Counted from the stretch's first letter, positions 1 to 10,304 are shown. The stretch: DNA of 64,000 nucleotides from Paenibacillus algicola (GCF_005577435.1 NZ_CP040396.1:633501-697500), one strand, 5' to 3'. Numbers and translations: made by a program. Notes: generated by a model from the sequence alone, not told the origin.

Positions 1-92
1 CTCACAGGTTTTTCACCTTCTTTTGGTTTTGATCGGGCTGGCAGTTGAAGTGCGGCTTCATCACACTAGAGAGCTAATTTCCGAATATCTAC

Positions 93-120
93 ACTTCATG
101 GTTATTCAGCACATAAACTA
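93..120 (+). promoter_or_regulatory. Candidate sigma-K promoter of the first glycosyltransferase gene
   Basis: AC at 93-94 is followed after 17 bases by CATAAACTA at 112-120, which fits the mother-cell sigma-K pattern (AC near -35, CATANNNTA at -10). It lies 30 bases before the GTG start at 150. The match is by eye; the same arrangement occurs at 1899-1926. Confidence 0.5.
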
Positions 121-149
121 AATAACACAAAAAGGAGGAGGAACTGATT

Positions 150-1271
150 GTGGAGACGCCTGTAATCTCGCTTTGTATGATTGTCAGAAACGAAGCGGAC
201 TGTATCGGCCGATGTTTAAGCAGCGTGAGCCCCTATGTGGATGAGATGATCATTGTGGATACCGGTTCAACGGATGACACTCCGGCGATTTGTAAGGAGT
301 ATGGCGCGAAAGTGCTTGATTACACATGGAATGAGCATTTTGCAGAGGCTAGAAATTTCGGGCTGCACCAAGCCCGCGGACAATGGATTCTCTGGCTGGA
401 TGCCGATGAAGAGCTGGGCGAAGGAGGCGAGCTGCTGAAGCAGCTGGCCACGGAGGCGGAATATGATTTGTTTTCTTTCGAACTGAACAATTATTACGGC
501 ACTGAAGTGGATGAACATCATATTATCCAGATCTCGCATCCCCGAATGTTCCGGAATGGCCTCGGATTTCAATTCCGTAACAAAATCCATGAGGCACTTA
601 ATGTGGAAGAAGTGTTCGGCAGCGGCAGTCAGATGCTTCAGCGTATGGGCAATGCACCGGTAACGCTGTGGCACTACGGCTATCTGGAGTCACAGGTCCA
701 GGTGAAGGATAAAGCCAAACGAAACCTGCAGCTGCTGCAGCAGGCGTTGTCCGATAACCCGGAGGACCCTTGGCTGCATTATCATATGGCCTCCGAGTGC
801 TACCGGCTGAAGAAGCTGAACGAATCTTTTCAGCACACCAATCGCTCGATCGTGGCGTTTCTGAGCAACAGGCTGACTCCGCCTTCGCTGCTGTACAAAC
901 TGAAATACTCCATTCTGATCAGTGTAGGGAGCTATGATGGCGCGTATCCCGCGATTGAAAAGGCGATTATGCTGTATCCGGATTATGTGGATCTTGTGTT
1001 TTACAAGGGCGTTGTACTGATGCAGCTGAAGAAATTCGAAGCGGCCTTGGAGGCATTTGAGCAGTGCCTTGAGATCGGGGATTCCAATCTGGCGCATCTC
1101 ACCCAGAAGGGTCTGGGAAGCTTTCAGGCTTGGCATTATAAGGGAATGTGTCAGGAGCTCCTGAAAAATAACCCAGAGGCGAAAAAGTGCTATGAGCAGG
1201 CGCTAATGATCTACCCCCAGCATGCCGAGTCGATAGAGGCTTTAAACAAGCTGAAGCTGAAATCAAAATGA
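150..1271 (+). CDS. Family 2 glycosyltransferase with C-terminal TPR repeats
   Basis: A 373-residue cytoplasmic glycosyltransferase, probably adding sugar to a protein. The N-terminal GT-A fold shows the nucleotide-sugar motif DTGSTDD (about residues 37-43) and the metal-binding DAD (84-86). From about residue 207 the chain reads as TPR-like helices, as in SunS-type and spore-surface transferases. The start is GTG with AAAGGAGGAGG at 131-141. A sigma-K-like promoter and the neighbouring collagen-like protein suggest it acts on spore surface proteins late in sporulation. Donor and acceptor cannot be read from the sequence. It is a paralogue of the gene at 4045. Confidence 0.85.
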   Translation: METPVISLCMIVRNEADCIGRCLSSVSPYVDEMIIVDTGSTDDTPAICKEYGAKVLDYTWNEHFAEARNFGLHQARGQWILWLDADEELGEGGELLKQLATEAEYDLFSFELNNYYGTEVDEHHIIQISHPRMFRNGLGFQFRNKIHEALNVEEVFGSGSQMLQRMGNAPVTLWHYGYLESQVQVKDKAKRNLQLLQQALSDNPEDPWLHYHMASECYRLKKLNESFQHTNRSIVAFLSNRLTPPSLLYKLKYSILISVGSYDGAYPAIEKAIMLYPDYVDLVFYKGVVLMQLKKFEAALEAFEQCLEIGDSNLAHLTQKGLGSFQAWHYKGMCQELLKNNPEAKKCYEQALMIYPQHAESIEALNKLKLKSK

Positions 1272-1443
1272 CGCTTCTGGGCAAACGCCAAGTCATCTTT
1301 GCATAAGCGGAATATAATGCAGAGTGCTAAAGCAGCAGCTGAGCTCGTATCTCAATATTCCGCAAATGCCGTGGTAGATAAGTGTACACCCGTTGCGTAC
1401 AGCCTGAATAGCATGTAAAAAAAACTGAGTGAGGTGTAGAGTT

Positions 1444-1785
1444 ATGTCACAAGCAAACATCCCGAATATTACCCCTAGCATCAGCATTACGCTGGGCCAG
1501 ACGGTACCTTTACTGTTGTCTTCCATTGCTCTGGAGGAACTGGCCCTGGCACATATTATTAATGCTGAAGCCGAGAAGCTTCAGTTCGTGTTGGGCACAT
1601 TGACACCAACCACATCCACGCTGGCTCCTGGAGATATTACAATATCCAACCTGCTGCTCGTCAACTCCAGTGTCAGAAGAACATTGCAGGATGTCATCAA
1701 AAAAGAAATGCTGCTGCAATTCAAGTTCGAGAATGTCCTGGACTTGATTCAGATTTCCCCTGGGAACCCCGTTCTCGGAACTTAA
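1444..1785 (+). CDS. Small spore-surface-type protein, relative of the BclB-like N-terminal domain
   Basis: A 113-residue protein starting [12 protein letters not shown], nearly the same as the N-terminus of the collagen-like protein at 7976. It carries the shared core [19 protein letters not shown] and a second block, [15 protein letters not shown], and stops where the relative begins its Gly-X-Thr repeat. No signal peptide or membrane segment. The start ATG was chosen by homology and the preceding GTGAGGTG. The family is common in exosporium-like proteins of Bacillus and Paenibacillus; a structural role on the spore is inferred. A terminator follows at 1838. Confidence 0.75.
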   Translation: MSQANIPNITPSISITLGQTVPLLLSSIALEELALAHIINAEAEKLQFVLGTLTPTTSTLAPGDITISNLLLVNSSVRRTLQDVIKKEMLLQFKFENVLDLIQISPGNPVLGT

Positions 1786-1837
1786 GCTTTAAGCGGCTCT
1801 GTTCCTGACGGCATCACAGCTTAACCTATGAGAGTGG

Positions 1838-1870
1838 CTTGCATGGCTGACACATGCAGGTCTTTTTTTT
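1838..1870 (+). terminator. Rho-independent terminator
   Basis: CTTGCATG (1838-1845) pairs with CATGCAGG (1853-1860) and is followed by a T-rich run. It ends the transcript of the gene at 1444. Confidence 0.75.
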
Positions 1871-1898
1871 GTACCACCACTGCCGGAGAAGCTCCCGC

Positions 1899-1926
1899 AC
1901 ACCAGGCGCCTACTGCGCATAAAGTA
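1899..1926 (+). promoter_or_regulatory. Candidate sigma-K promoter of the gmd operon
   Basis: AC at 1899-1900, 17 bases, then CATAAAGTA at 1918-1926 matches the sigma-K pattern. It is 46 bases before gmd and just after the terminator, so it could drive gmd, the guanylyltransferase gene and the second glycosyltransferase gene as one late mother-cell transcript. Confidence 0.5.
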
Positions 1927-1960
1927 AACAGATGATGTTTGATACACATACGCCTATTGA

Positions 1961-3993
<2,033 letters not shown>

Positions 3994-4044
3994 TGTGCGT
4001 ACAGGGCTTGGGAAATAAAGAAGCTTTTATGGGGAGGAGAGGAC

Positions 4045-5124
4045 ATGATTCAGATCAGCCTATGCATGATTGTCAGGGATGAAGAAGAGGTGCTGGAGCG
4101 GTGCTTAAGCTCCATTCACCGCCTCGTAGATGAAATCATTATCGTTGATACGGGATCCACAGACCGGACGAAGGAGATTGCGGCAGTCTTTGCAGACCGG
4201 GTTGTCGACTTCACATGGATCGATGATTTCTCTGCCGCCCGGAATTATGCCTTCAGCCTCGCCACTATGCCATATATTCTCTGGCTGGATGCCGATGATT
4301 ACTTGAAGGAAGGCGACGAAGAGGCCTTTCTTGCATTGAAGCAGCTACCTGAGGACATTGACAGTGTAACACTTCCCTATTATCTAAGCATGAATCCCTC
4401 TGGGGGCGCTGCGACCTCTCTTCGCCGTAATCGGCTCGTGCGCTCAGACCGCGGTTTTACATGGATTGGGGCGGTGCATGAATATCTGGAGGTGTCAGGC
4501 AACATCTATCACGCTTCTCCAGCAATCGTTCATGGGAAGATGAAGAGCCATTCAGACCGCAATCTGAGGATATATCTGAAGCGCGAAGAGGAGAACCTGC
4601 CTTTTTCCTCAAGAGATATGTATTATTTCGGTAACGAATTAAGCGAGCACGGGCAGCATGAGAAAGCCATACAATATTATGACCGTTTCTTGAAGCAGCA
4701 GGGGTGGGTGGAGGACCAAATTCAGGCCTGCATGCGTAAAGCAGATTGTTATCAAAAGCTGGGGCAGAAGGAAAAATCGCTGCAATCCTGGCTTCAGACA
4801 CTGGAATACGATCAGCCCCGGCCGGAGTTTTGCTGTGCATTCGGGGAGCATTTGCTGGAAAAGCGTGAATATCGTACGGCAGCGTACTGGTTTGAGCAGG
4901 CGCTTTCCTATGAGCTGCCTAAGGAGCATATGTCTCTCGTGAATGAAGCGTATTCAACATGGATTCCTCATCTCAAGCTGTGCTTGTCCTACAGCTGTAT
5001 GGGTAAGCTCGACGAGGCTTATTTCCACAACGAACAAGCAAGAAGCTATCAACCGGAGCATCCTATTATTATGTACAATTATCATTTTATGAAGCAGATG
5101 ATGCAGGATAAGGCGGGTCATTGA
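4045..5124 (+). CDS. Second family 2 glycosyltransferase with C-terminal TPR repeats
   Basis: A 359-residue paralogue of the protein at 150, with the same order: N-terminal GT-A domain with DTGSTD (about 35-40) and DADD (about 82-85), then helical TPR-like repeats. The start ATG follows GGGGAGGAGAGG. It lies 51 bases after manC in the same orientation, so it is likely the third gene of the gmd-manC operon and may use the sugar made there. Two related transferases beside one collagen-like protein suggest successive steps on one glycan, but this is inference. Confidence 0.85.
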   Translation: MIQISLCMIVRDEEEVLERCLSSIHRLVDEIIIVDTGSTDRTKEIAAVFADRVVDFTWIDDFSAARNYAFSLATMPYILWLDADDYLKEGDEEAFLALKQLPEDIDSVTLPYYLSMNPSGGAATSLRRNRLVRSDRGFTWIGAVHEYLEVSGNIYHASPAIVHGKMKSHSDRNLRIYLKREEENLPFSSRDMYYFGNELSEHGQHEKAIQYYDRFLKQQGWVEDQIQACMRKADCYQKLGQKEKSLQSWLQTLEYDQPRPEFCCAFGEHLLEKREYRTAAYWFEQALSYELPKEHMSLVNEAYSTWIPHLKLCLSYSCMGKLDEAYFHNEQARSYQPEHPIIMYNYHFMKQMMQDKAGH

Positions 5125-5146
5125 ACCTGGATACCCAGTATGATAA

Positions 5147-5176
5147 GCCCCTTCCATGAAGCTACAGAGAAGGGGC
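5147..5176. terminator. Hairpin between convergent genes
   Basis: GCCCCTTC (5147-5154) pairs with GAAGGGGC (5169-5176). It lies between the stop codons of the convergent genes at 4045 and 5162 and overlaps the 3' end of the latter. T-runs are weak on both sides. Confidence 0.5.
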
Positions 5177-6094
5177 CCCATCGTAAACTGGCTGCTCAGT
5201 ACTGTACATCAGGATGCCTCCGGCGACCTTTTTACGGATTCTGCCTTCTTTCAGCAGCTGGTTGATATTAGAGCGTGCGATCACTCTTACAAGCTCGTAA
5301 TGGTCCTCATGGTCATCAATGCCATAGCGCTGCATGAGCTTTTGTACAATAATATCAAAGGTCTGGCCTTGGTAATGCTTGATGATATCCTGGATCTGCT
5401 GATACATATCATCGATACATTGCAGATTTTGCTGAATCAGGCTGCTTATATCCTTCTCCAGCCCTCCGTGATACAGCACATAGTGGCTGGCCCGGATGGA
5501 TTTAAGCTTCTGAAGGGACTGCTTGGCGTTACCGGGGTCCGTAAACATAAGCAGCTTCTGCTTGGACAAGGTTCGGGCTCCAAACAGGGCGTCGGCACAA
5601 AATAAAACCTGATCCGGGGTTAGAATACCGAACATTCCCGGAAAGTGTCCGGGCAAGGTCACAAATGAAAACTTGACTCCCTGAATGAAAAACACGCCGT
5701 CATGGTAAGGTATGCTTTCTGTTACGAGAATTTCCGCTCTGGCATCCTGCTGCTGCGGGGCATAATCTAGCATGTTCATCACTGCACTGGCACCGGGATC
5801 GTTAACAATGGTAGCCGAGAGAGGGGAAGCATAGCACTTCAGATAGGGATGCTTCTCTTTCAAATAAGAGGCTCCCTTGGCACTCGCCAGATGAGCATGG
5901 GTTAAAAGAATGCTGCTTAAAGTATATCCCTTATCCGTGAGATCCTGCTCTATAAGCTCGGCCGTCTTAAAATCCGGACCGCTGTCAATCAAATGGGCTT
6001 CGCGGGTTGAGGGATTCAGATATCCTCCGATCGCATATTTTCCAGACCAGCAATACGTATTGCCGGCGACTTGAATGAAAGTAGGCTTAGACAT
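5162..6094 (-). CDS. MBL-fold protein with an incomplete metal site
   Basis: A 310-residue protein with the metallo-beta-lactamase fold (LIDSGP near 36-41, PGHFPGMFG, CADALFG, YHGG) followed by a C-terminal helical region with a winged-helix look. Active members have HxHxDH; here the segment is HAHLAS (66-71), so the first two His remain but the Asp and third His are replaced. It may bind one metal or none. It is the last gene of a minus-strand operon whose first three members are relatives of the spore-surface N-terminal domain, so a role in spore outer-layer assembly or signalling is possible. Substrate unknown. Confidence 0.8.
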   Translation of the reverse strand: MSKPTFIQVAGNTYCWSGKYAIGGYLNPSTREAHLIDSGPDFKTAELIEQDLTDKGYTLSSILLTHAHLASAKGASYLKEKHPYLKCYASPLSATIVNDPGASAVMNMLDYAPQQQDARAEILVTESIPYHDGVFFIQGVKFSFVTLPGHFPGMFGILTPDQVLFCADALFGARTLSKQKLLMFTDPGNAKQSLQKLKSIRASHYVLYHGGLEKDISSLIQQNLQCIDDMYQQIQDIIKHYQGQTFDIIVQKLMQRYGIDDHEDHYELVRVIARSNINQLLKEGRIRKKVAGGILMYSTEQPVYDGAPSL

Positions 6095-6118
6095 TTTCTT
6101 CCGCTCCTGTCCATCAGA

Positions 6119-6676
6119 TTAATATTTGATGTTATATTTCTTTGAACCTATCATGGCCATGAACGCAGCTTCTTCTTTCCGGTCCGGATTGTGTTTTTTG
6201 GATGGTCCTCCAAGGGTGGATATAAACAGGGCTGCAGGAGGCTTGGGATTAGGCCTTGCCTTTGAACTTTTCTTCGGGCTGCTCTGCTTGGCGGGCTTGG
6301 CGGAAGAGGGTGAGCTTATCTTTGGCTTGTTGACTGCAGCCGGGATATTTAATTTCTGTTGAATGGAGATCCAGAAAGACCTGCAAGGCCTTAACAGGCC
6401 GGTATCATCCGTTAATTGATCCCAAAGTGTTCTCAACTCAAGAAGTGAACCCTCGTTCCACGTAGGAGGCTCCTGTCCAGGTAGAGCTTGAACAGCATGT
6501 AAATCTAGAAGCCGTTCGAGTAAGCTCAGCTGCCTGGTGCTTATGCGAACGGCGATAACTTGATCCTGCTCATGCAGCGCCGAGGCTTTGTCGGCATAGT
6601 GCCCGACCCAGCGCAGAATAGCCTCCGCGTAAACAGATGCGCTGGAATTCGGCTTGTTGTGATGAGAATCGTTCAA
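6119..6676 (-). CDS. Protein of unknown function with a basic low-complexity tail
   Basis: Not recognised. About 185 residues: a helical N-terminal part (roughly 1-110) and a Lys-, Ser-, Pro-rich stretch (about 115-155) full of SSP, KSS and PKP steps, then a short structured end. TTG at 6676 is preferred, because AAGGTGGGG lies six bases before it; a GTG at 6688 sits on top of that site. It is 24 bases upstream of the MBL-fold gene and within the same operon. The basic tail could bind nucleic acid or a polyanionic glycan, but nothing shows this directly. Confidence 0.7.
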   Translation of the reverse strand: MNDSHHNKPNSSASVYAEAILRWVGHYADKASALHEQDQVIAVRISTRQLSLLERLLDLHAVQALPGQEPPTWNEGSLLELRTLWDQLTDDTGLLRPCRSFWISIQQKLNIPAAVNKPKISSPSSAKPAKQSSPKKSSKARPNPKPPAALFISTLGGPSKKHNPDRKEEAAFMAMIGSKKYNIKY

Positions 6677-6715
6677 TAATTTCCCCACCTTACATTACGA
6701 AGCTCAAAGAAGGGT

Positions 6716-7099
6716 TTAATAGTCCATTCCTTCATCCCGGGCGAGCTCATCCCAGTATTCCGGCATCCGCTTCGGGTCCGGGATGGCTCTGCCCGACTCC
6801 TTAAGTTCTTTTTCAGAGGACTGGAAAAACAGAATAGAATCCATTTTTTTCATTAACATCCATTTCGTCATCAGGATCGTATCCATCATTCTCGTAATGG
6901 CATAATTAAATTGAATATACTCTTGGCTGGAAGGTGCATTAGAGAGGGCGGGATCCTGATGAATAAAGGCAAGAATTTTTTGAGCTTCGGCGTTCATCAG
7001 AGTAGCGAGAGCTTCCTCCTCGGCAGAAATAGAAGACAGCAGCTTTGCTGCCGCCTCATCCCAGTGCCCGGATTCGCGGAGGGAAGGATCGAACGGCAT
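6716..7099 (-). CDS. Divergent member of the spore-surface N-domain family
   Basis: A 127-residue protein with the family pattern LLSSISAEEEALATLMNAEAQK (about 20-41) and a later amphipathic block resembling the second family block. It is the most diverged of the five relatives in this window and has an acidic tail. CAGGAGGTC precedes the ATG. Third gene of a minus-strand operon. A structural role in the spore surface is inferred from family and context. Confidence 0.65.
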   Translation of the reverse strand: MPFDPSLRESGHWDEAAAKLLSSISAEEEALATLMNAEAQKILAFIHQDPALSNAPSSQEYIQFNYAITRMMDTILMTKWMLMKKMDSILFFQSSEKELKESGRAIPDPKRMPEYWDELARDEGMDY

Positions 7100-7135
7100 A
7101 ATATGACCTCCTGGTTACTAGGCTGATCGTTTGTA

Positions 7136-7459
7136 CTACTCCTCCGGGTAGCAGTCGTCATCATAATCAATATGCTCTTTGAGATCGAGTAGCATGACAT
7201 CCTCCAGCTTGAACTGCAGGAGCATCTGGTTCTTGATCACATTGCGCAGCATGAGCTCGACACTGCGGTTAATTCTTAAAATGTCCTCAAGATCCACGCA
7301 GTGATCTTTTACAAAGCGCTGGATTTTCTCGCCTTCAGCGTTAATGATATGGGACAATCCGATCTCTTCCAGAGCGATGGAGGACAGCAGCAGGTTGATC
7401 GCTTCTTTCCTCTTCAATGTGATTTCAGGACGTATATCCGGAATGTTGGGCATGGACAT
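7136..7459 (-). CDS. Small spore-surface-type N-domain protein
   Basis: A 107-residue protein starting MSMPNIPDIRPEITL, with the core [23 protein letters not shown] and the second block INRSVELMLRNVIKNQMLLQFKLED shared with the proteins at 1444 and 7976. It ends in an acidic tail and has no collagen repeat. AGAGAGGTGATC precedes the ATG. Its start lies inside the 3' end of the upstream gene (35-base overlap), so translation is probably coupled. Confidence 0.75.
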   Translation of the reverse strand: MSMPNIPDIRPEITLKRKEAINLLLSSIALEEIGLSHIINAEGEKIQRFVKDHCVDLEDILRINRSVELMLRNVIKNQMLLQFKLEDVMLLDLKEHIDYDDDCYPEE

Positions 7460-7787
7460 GCTTGATCACCTCTCTTTCTGTGTAAAGCTCCACGATGCTT
7501 TCTACCCTGGACTGCAGCAGCATCTCTTGCTTAATAATGCTCTGCATCATGTCCAGAGACGCGGTATCATTCAGGAGGAGCCTGCACAGCTCCCGGGATT
7601 GAACCTGTTCATGCTGGGGGTATGCTGCCAGCAGACGTTGAGTCTTCTTCGCTTCTGAATGCATAACGTGAGCTAGCGAGAGCTCGGTCAGTGCAATGGC
7701 GATGAGACATAAAGCTTCGGCCTCATGAATGGTAATGCTGACGTTGACAGCGGAATCAGGAGCATTAGAGAGGCTGGGCTGTGACAA
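7425..7787 (-). CDS. Small spore-surface-type N-domain protein, first gene of operon
   Basis: A 120-residue relative of the proteins at 1444, 7136 and 7976: the LIAIALTELSLAHVMHSEAKK core is recognisable but diverged, followed by MMQSIIKQEMLLQSRVES. The start is placed at TTG 7787, five bases after AGAGGTGA, which gives an N-terminus MSQPSL like the MSQANIP of its relatives; a GTG nine bases upstream is in frame but overlaps the ribosome site. It heads the minus-strand operon running to 5162, divergent from the collagen-like gene. Confidence 0.7.
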   Translation of the reverse strand: MSQPSLSNAPDSAVNVSITIHEAEALCLIAIALTELSLAHVMHSEAKKTQRLLAAYPQHEQVQSRELCRLLLNDTASLDMMQSIIKQEMLLQSRVESIVELYTEREVIKHVHAQHSGYTS

Positions 7788-7975
7788 GCGGTTCACCTCT
7801 TTCTTCGGGTACCATAACCGTATACTGCAAGCACTTATACCTATGTCTTACAGCAGGCAGATTATTACTGCTGCGAGTATTTATTGTTGGCTTATATGGA
7901 CAATGGCTCAAGCCTGATGGACAGATGCAGCATACCGTATAGCGTAAATATCTTACCGAAAGAGGGTGACTGGCC

Positions 7976-8860
7976 TTGTCGCAAGCGAATATTCCTAATG
8001 TGACGCCGAGTATCACAGTCACAAGAGACGAAGCGTTAAATCTGCTTCTTGCTTCCATTGCTATAGAAGAATTAGGTTTGGGACACATCATTAATGCCGA
8101 GGCTGAAAAAATTCAATACGCGGTCGGCACACTTCCGGGACTTACCGTGCCCTCCACCATTAATGATCTGATTGCGGTGAATTCCAGCGTTAAGAGTACA
8201 ATGCAGGAATTGCTCAAAAAGGAAATGCTGCTGCAGCACAAGCTGGAAAGTGTATTAGGTGCTGTCGAATCAGGAGGGGGAACAGGGACTACCGGAGCAA
8301 CAGGCCCGACAGGACCTACCGGAGCAACCGGGGCGCCGGGCGCCGGAGCGGTCATTCCGTACGCTTCTGGGCTGCCAGTCACGCTGACGACGGTTGCAGG
8401 GGGGCTTGTAGGCACGGTCGGATTAATTGGCTTTGGCAGCTCCGTGTCCGGGGTCAGTGCGCTTGGCGGAACTATAGATTTGACAGGGGTTGGCGGCAAC
8501 CTGCTGAATTTTGCATTCTCGGCTCCGCGTGCAGGGACAATTACCGATATTGCGGCTTTCTTTAGTACGACGGTTGCCCTGAACCTGATCGGCAGCACGG
8601 TTACCATTACAGCTCAGCTGTACCGAGCTTCGCCGCCAAGCAACACCTTTGTCGCGATTCCAGGAGGCTTCGTGACGCTGGCACCGGCTTTATCGGGCGC
8701 GGTTGCGGTTGGAGCGACGAGCAACGGGTTGAATTCCGGATTGGCCATTCCGGTTGCCGCTGAGGATCGGCTGCTGCTGGCCTTTGAAGCAACAGCATCG
8801 GGCTTGAGCTTGATAAACCTGGTCGTCGGCTATGCCGGAGCAGGGATTACGATTAATTAA
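7976..8860 (+). CDS. BclB-like exosporium protein with collagen-like repeat
   Basis: A 294-residue protein in three parts. Residues 1-100: the family N-terminal domain ([23 protein letters not shown]). Residues about 101-125: Gly-X-Thr/Pro triplets (GATGPTGPTGATGAPGAG) typical of trimeric collagen-like stalks. Residues about 126-294: a beta-rich, Gly/Ala/Thr-rich domain matching the BclB C-terminal domain. In relatives this forms hair-like, O-glycosylated filaments on the spore. Start is TTG with AGAGGGTGA at 7962. CATACCGTA at 7931 resembles a sporulation -10. The triplet region is unusually short. The Thr residues are the likely target of the nearby glycosyltransferases. Confidence 0.85.
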   Translation: MSQANIPNVTPSITVTRDEALNLLLASIAIEELGLGHIINAEAEKIQYAVGTLPGLTVPSTINDLIAVNSSVKSTMQELLKKEMLLQHKLESVLGAVESGGGTGTTGATGPTGPTGATGAPGAGAVIPYASGLPVTLTTVAGGLVGTVGLIGFGSSVSGVSALGGTIDLTGVGGNLLNFAFSAPRAGTITDIAAFFSTTVALNLIGSTVTITAQLYRASPPSNTFVAIPGGFVTLAPALSGAVAVGATSNGLNSGLAIPVAAEDRLLLAFEATASGLSLINLVVGYAGAGITIN

Positions 8861-8870
8861 TTGATGCCCG

Positions 8871-8934
8871 CAAAAATAAGCTCATCCCCGCAAAAATAAG
8901 CTCATCCCCGCATCAACTGCAGGATGAGCTTATT
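8871..8934. terminator. Bidirectional terminator with one arm duplicated in tandem
   Basis: AATAAGCTCATCC (8895-8907) pairs with GGATGAGCTTATT (8922-8934) between convergent genes. A 20-base unit holding the left arm occurs twice in tandem (8871-8890 and 8891-8910), so the right arm can pair with either copy. Confidence 0.8.
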
Positions 8935-8952
8935 CTGTATGCCTGTCCGTCA

Positions 8953-9894
8953 TTAGAGCAGCGCTTTAGCAATCAGGGAGTACAGCACAATGACGAGGTA
9001 CACGAGAATCAAGTGCTGGATGGAGAAGATAAACATCTTCGTAGCCCAGGCCTTCTGCTCCGCTGGGTTATAGGTCTTGAAGCTGGTTACCAGCCAAGCC
9101 AGGTTAATCAGGAGGACAATGACAGCTACGATGGGACTGAACGACCAGAACAGGAAGCTGGACGCGCTCAGCAGGACCAGATAAACATTCGTCTGCGTAT
9201 AGGCGCGTTTGATCCCTTTCACCACAGGCAGCATCGGGACACCCGCCGCTTTATACTCGTCAAAGCGCCGGATGGCGATACAGTAGAAGTGGGGCATCTG
9301 CCAGAGAATCATCGTAATCACGAGCGCCCAGATTCCGGCATGGGCATAGTCATGCGAAATGACCGACCAGCCGATCAAAGGGGGGACTGCGCCGGAAATG
9401 CTTCCGACTTCGGTATTATAGACGGTGCGGCGTTTCGTCCACATCGTATAGGGAATCATATATAGAAAAAGGCCGAGCAGTGCGAACAAGGCAGCCATCG
9501 GTGAGGCAAACAGCAGCAGCAATGTTCCGGCAACGGTAAGGAAAATCCCCAGCGCCAGACCGGTTCGGGTGTCGACCTGTCCGGTGACCGTAGGCCGGTT
9601 GCGGGTGCGCTCCATCACCGCGTCAATATCCCGGTCATACAGGTTGTTAAAGGCACCTGCAGCTCCAATGATGAAGGAGGAGCCGACCAGGGAGGCGAGA
9701 ATAGCGAGCCAGTGCTCCCCAATGGAGGCATCATAAACATAAAGCGCCATGCACAGGCCGGTAAACACGGCGATCATATTGGAGCGGATAATTCCGGTTT
9801 TGACGGTTTCGCCTAGAGCTTTGGAGAAAGGCTTGTACTCTAGTGTAAGGTTCGCCTGTGATCTATTATTTATCATCATCTGCTCACTTTCCAT
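8953..9894 (-). CDS. ctaB: Protoheme IX farnesyltransferase
   Basis: A polytopic membrane enzyme that adds a farnesyl group to heme B to make heme O for terminal oxidases. The 313 residues show the UbiA-family first Asp-rich motif NNLYDRDIDAVMERTRNRP (about 83-101), a second loop YNTEVGSISGAVPPLIGW, and about nine hydrophobic segments. Assigned by the family pattern NLYDRDID..M.RT..RP. Start uncertain: an internal ATGATG 15-18 bases later has AAGTGAG before it, while the first ATG lacks a clear site. It stands alone, with no ctaA or oxidase genes nearby. Confidence 0.9.
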   Translation of the reverse strand: MESEQMMINNRSQANLTLEYKPFSKALGETVKTGIIRSNMIAVFTGLCMALYVYDASIGEHWLAILASLVGSSFIIGAAGAFNNLYDRDIDAVMERTRNRPTVTGQVDTRTGLALGIFLTVAGTLLLLFASPMAALFALLGLFLYMIPYTMWTKRRTVYNTEVGSISGAVPPLIGWSVISHDYAHAGIWALVITMILWQMPHFYCIAIRRFDEYKAAGVPMLPVVKGIKRAYTQTNVYLVLLSASSFLFWSFSPIVAVIVLLINLAWLVTSFKTYNPAEQKAWATKMFIFSIQHLILVYLVIVLYSLIAKALL

Positions 9895-10172
9895 TTTAGA
9901 ATATTCGTGTGCTTTACAATTATAGCATTCCGGCTTCGGCTTTTTGCGATAAAGTCACAATATTAATAATAATGTCAATTTTAAGCCGACATTTTACCCA
10001 AATATCAATATCTTACCACAAAGTATAGGGAGTGCAGTAGCGTTTTCTTGCATGAAGCTTCATATTTGGCAGCCCGTGCTCCGCAAAAAGCACATAGCTC
10101 TCGATCCAATAGAGGTTGAATCTTCCATCAATGAAACGCTTGCATCAAGAAAACAATTGTGTTAACTTATAC

Positions 10173-10188
10173 CTGTAACCGGTTACAG
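10173..10188. promoter_or_regulatory. Upstream RbsR operator
   Basis: A perfect 16-base palindrome, CTGTAACCGGTTACAG, with the central CG of LacI-family operators. Probably bound by the RbsR encoded just downstream. Confidence 0.75.
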
Positions 10189-10206
10189 TCTCAGTTTCGC
10201 TCAGTG

Positions 10207-10220
10207 TGTAACGGGTTACA
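10207..10220. promoter_or_regulatory. Downstream RbsR operator
   Basis: TGTAACGGGTTACA matches the first operator except at the centre. Its centre is 33 bases, about three helical turns, from the first, placing both on the same DNA face. Confidence 0.7.
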
Positions 10221-10304
10221 TAGAGAATAGTATGTTGAAGCGTGCTTGTAACGACACACGTACCTATGGAATGAAACATGCCTATAAACGGAGTGATAAC
10301 AAGG

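Larger units (their letters stand above)
9895..10304. promoter_or_regulatory. Divergent control region between ctaB and rbsR
   Basis: A 410-base non-coding stretch. It holds AT-rich DNA after the ctaB start, an imperfect inverted repeat (GTTTTCTTG at 10042-10050 against CAAGAAAAC at 10146-10154, with partly matching inner flanks), a possible -35 TTGCAT at 10140 and the two RbsR-type operators. No gene is seen in it. Confidence 0.7.

Noticed and set aside
5162..5605. A plus-strand frame of 149 codons over the MBL-fold gene
   Set aside because: It lies fully inside the MBL-fold gene in antisense and has no supporting motifs.
7912..7939. A full sigma-K promoter before the collagen-like gene
   Set aside because: CATACCGTA fits the -10, but no AC lies at the right distance, so only the -10 is mentioned.
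8280..8345. The Gly-X-Thr codons as a DNA repeat or CRISPR
   Set aside because: The short repeat is explained by collagen-like coding triplets; there are no spacers.
10131..10145. A catabolite-response (cre) site before rbsR
   Set aside because: TGAAACGCTTGCA is one base short of the cre spacing and misses conserved positions.
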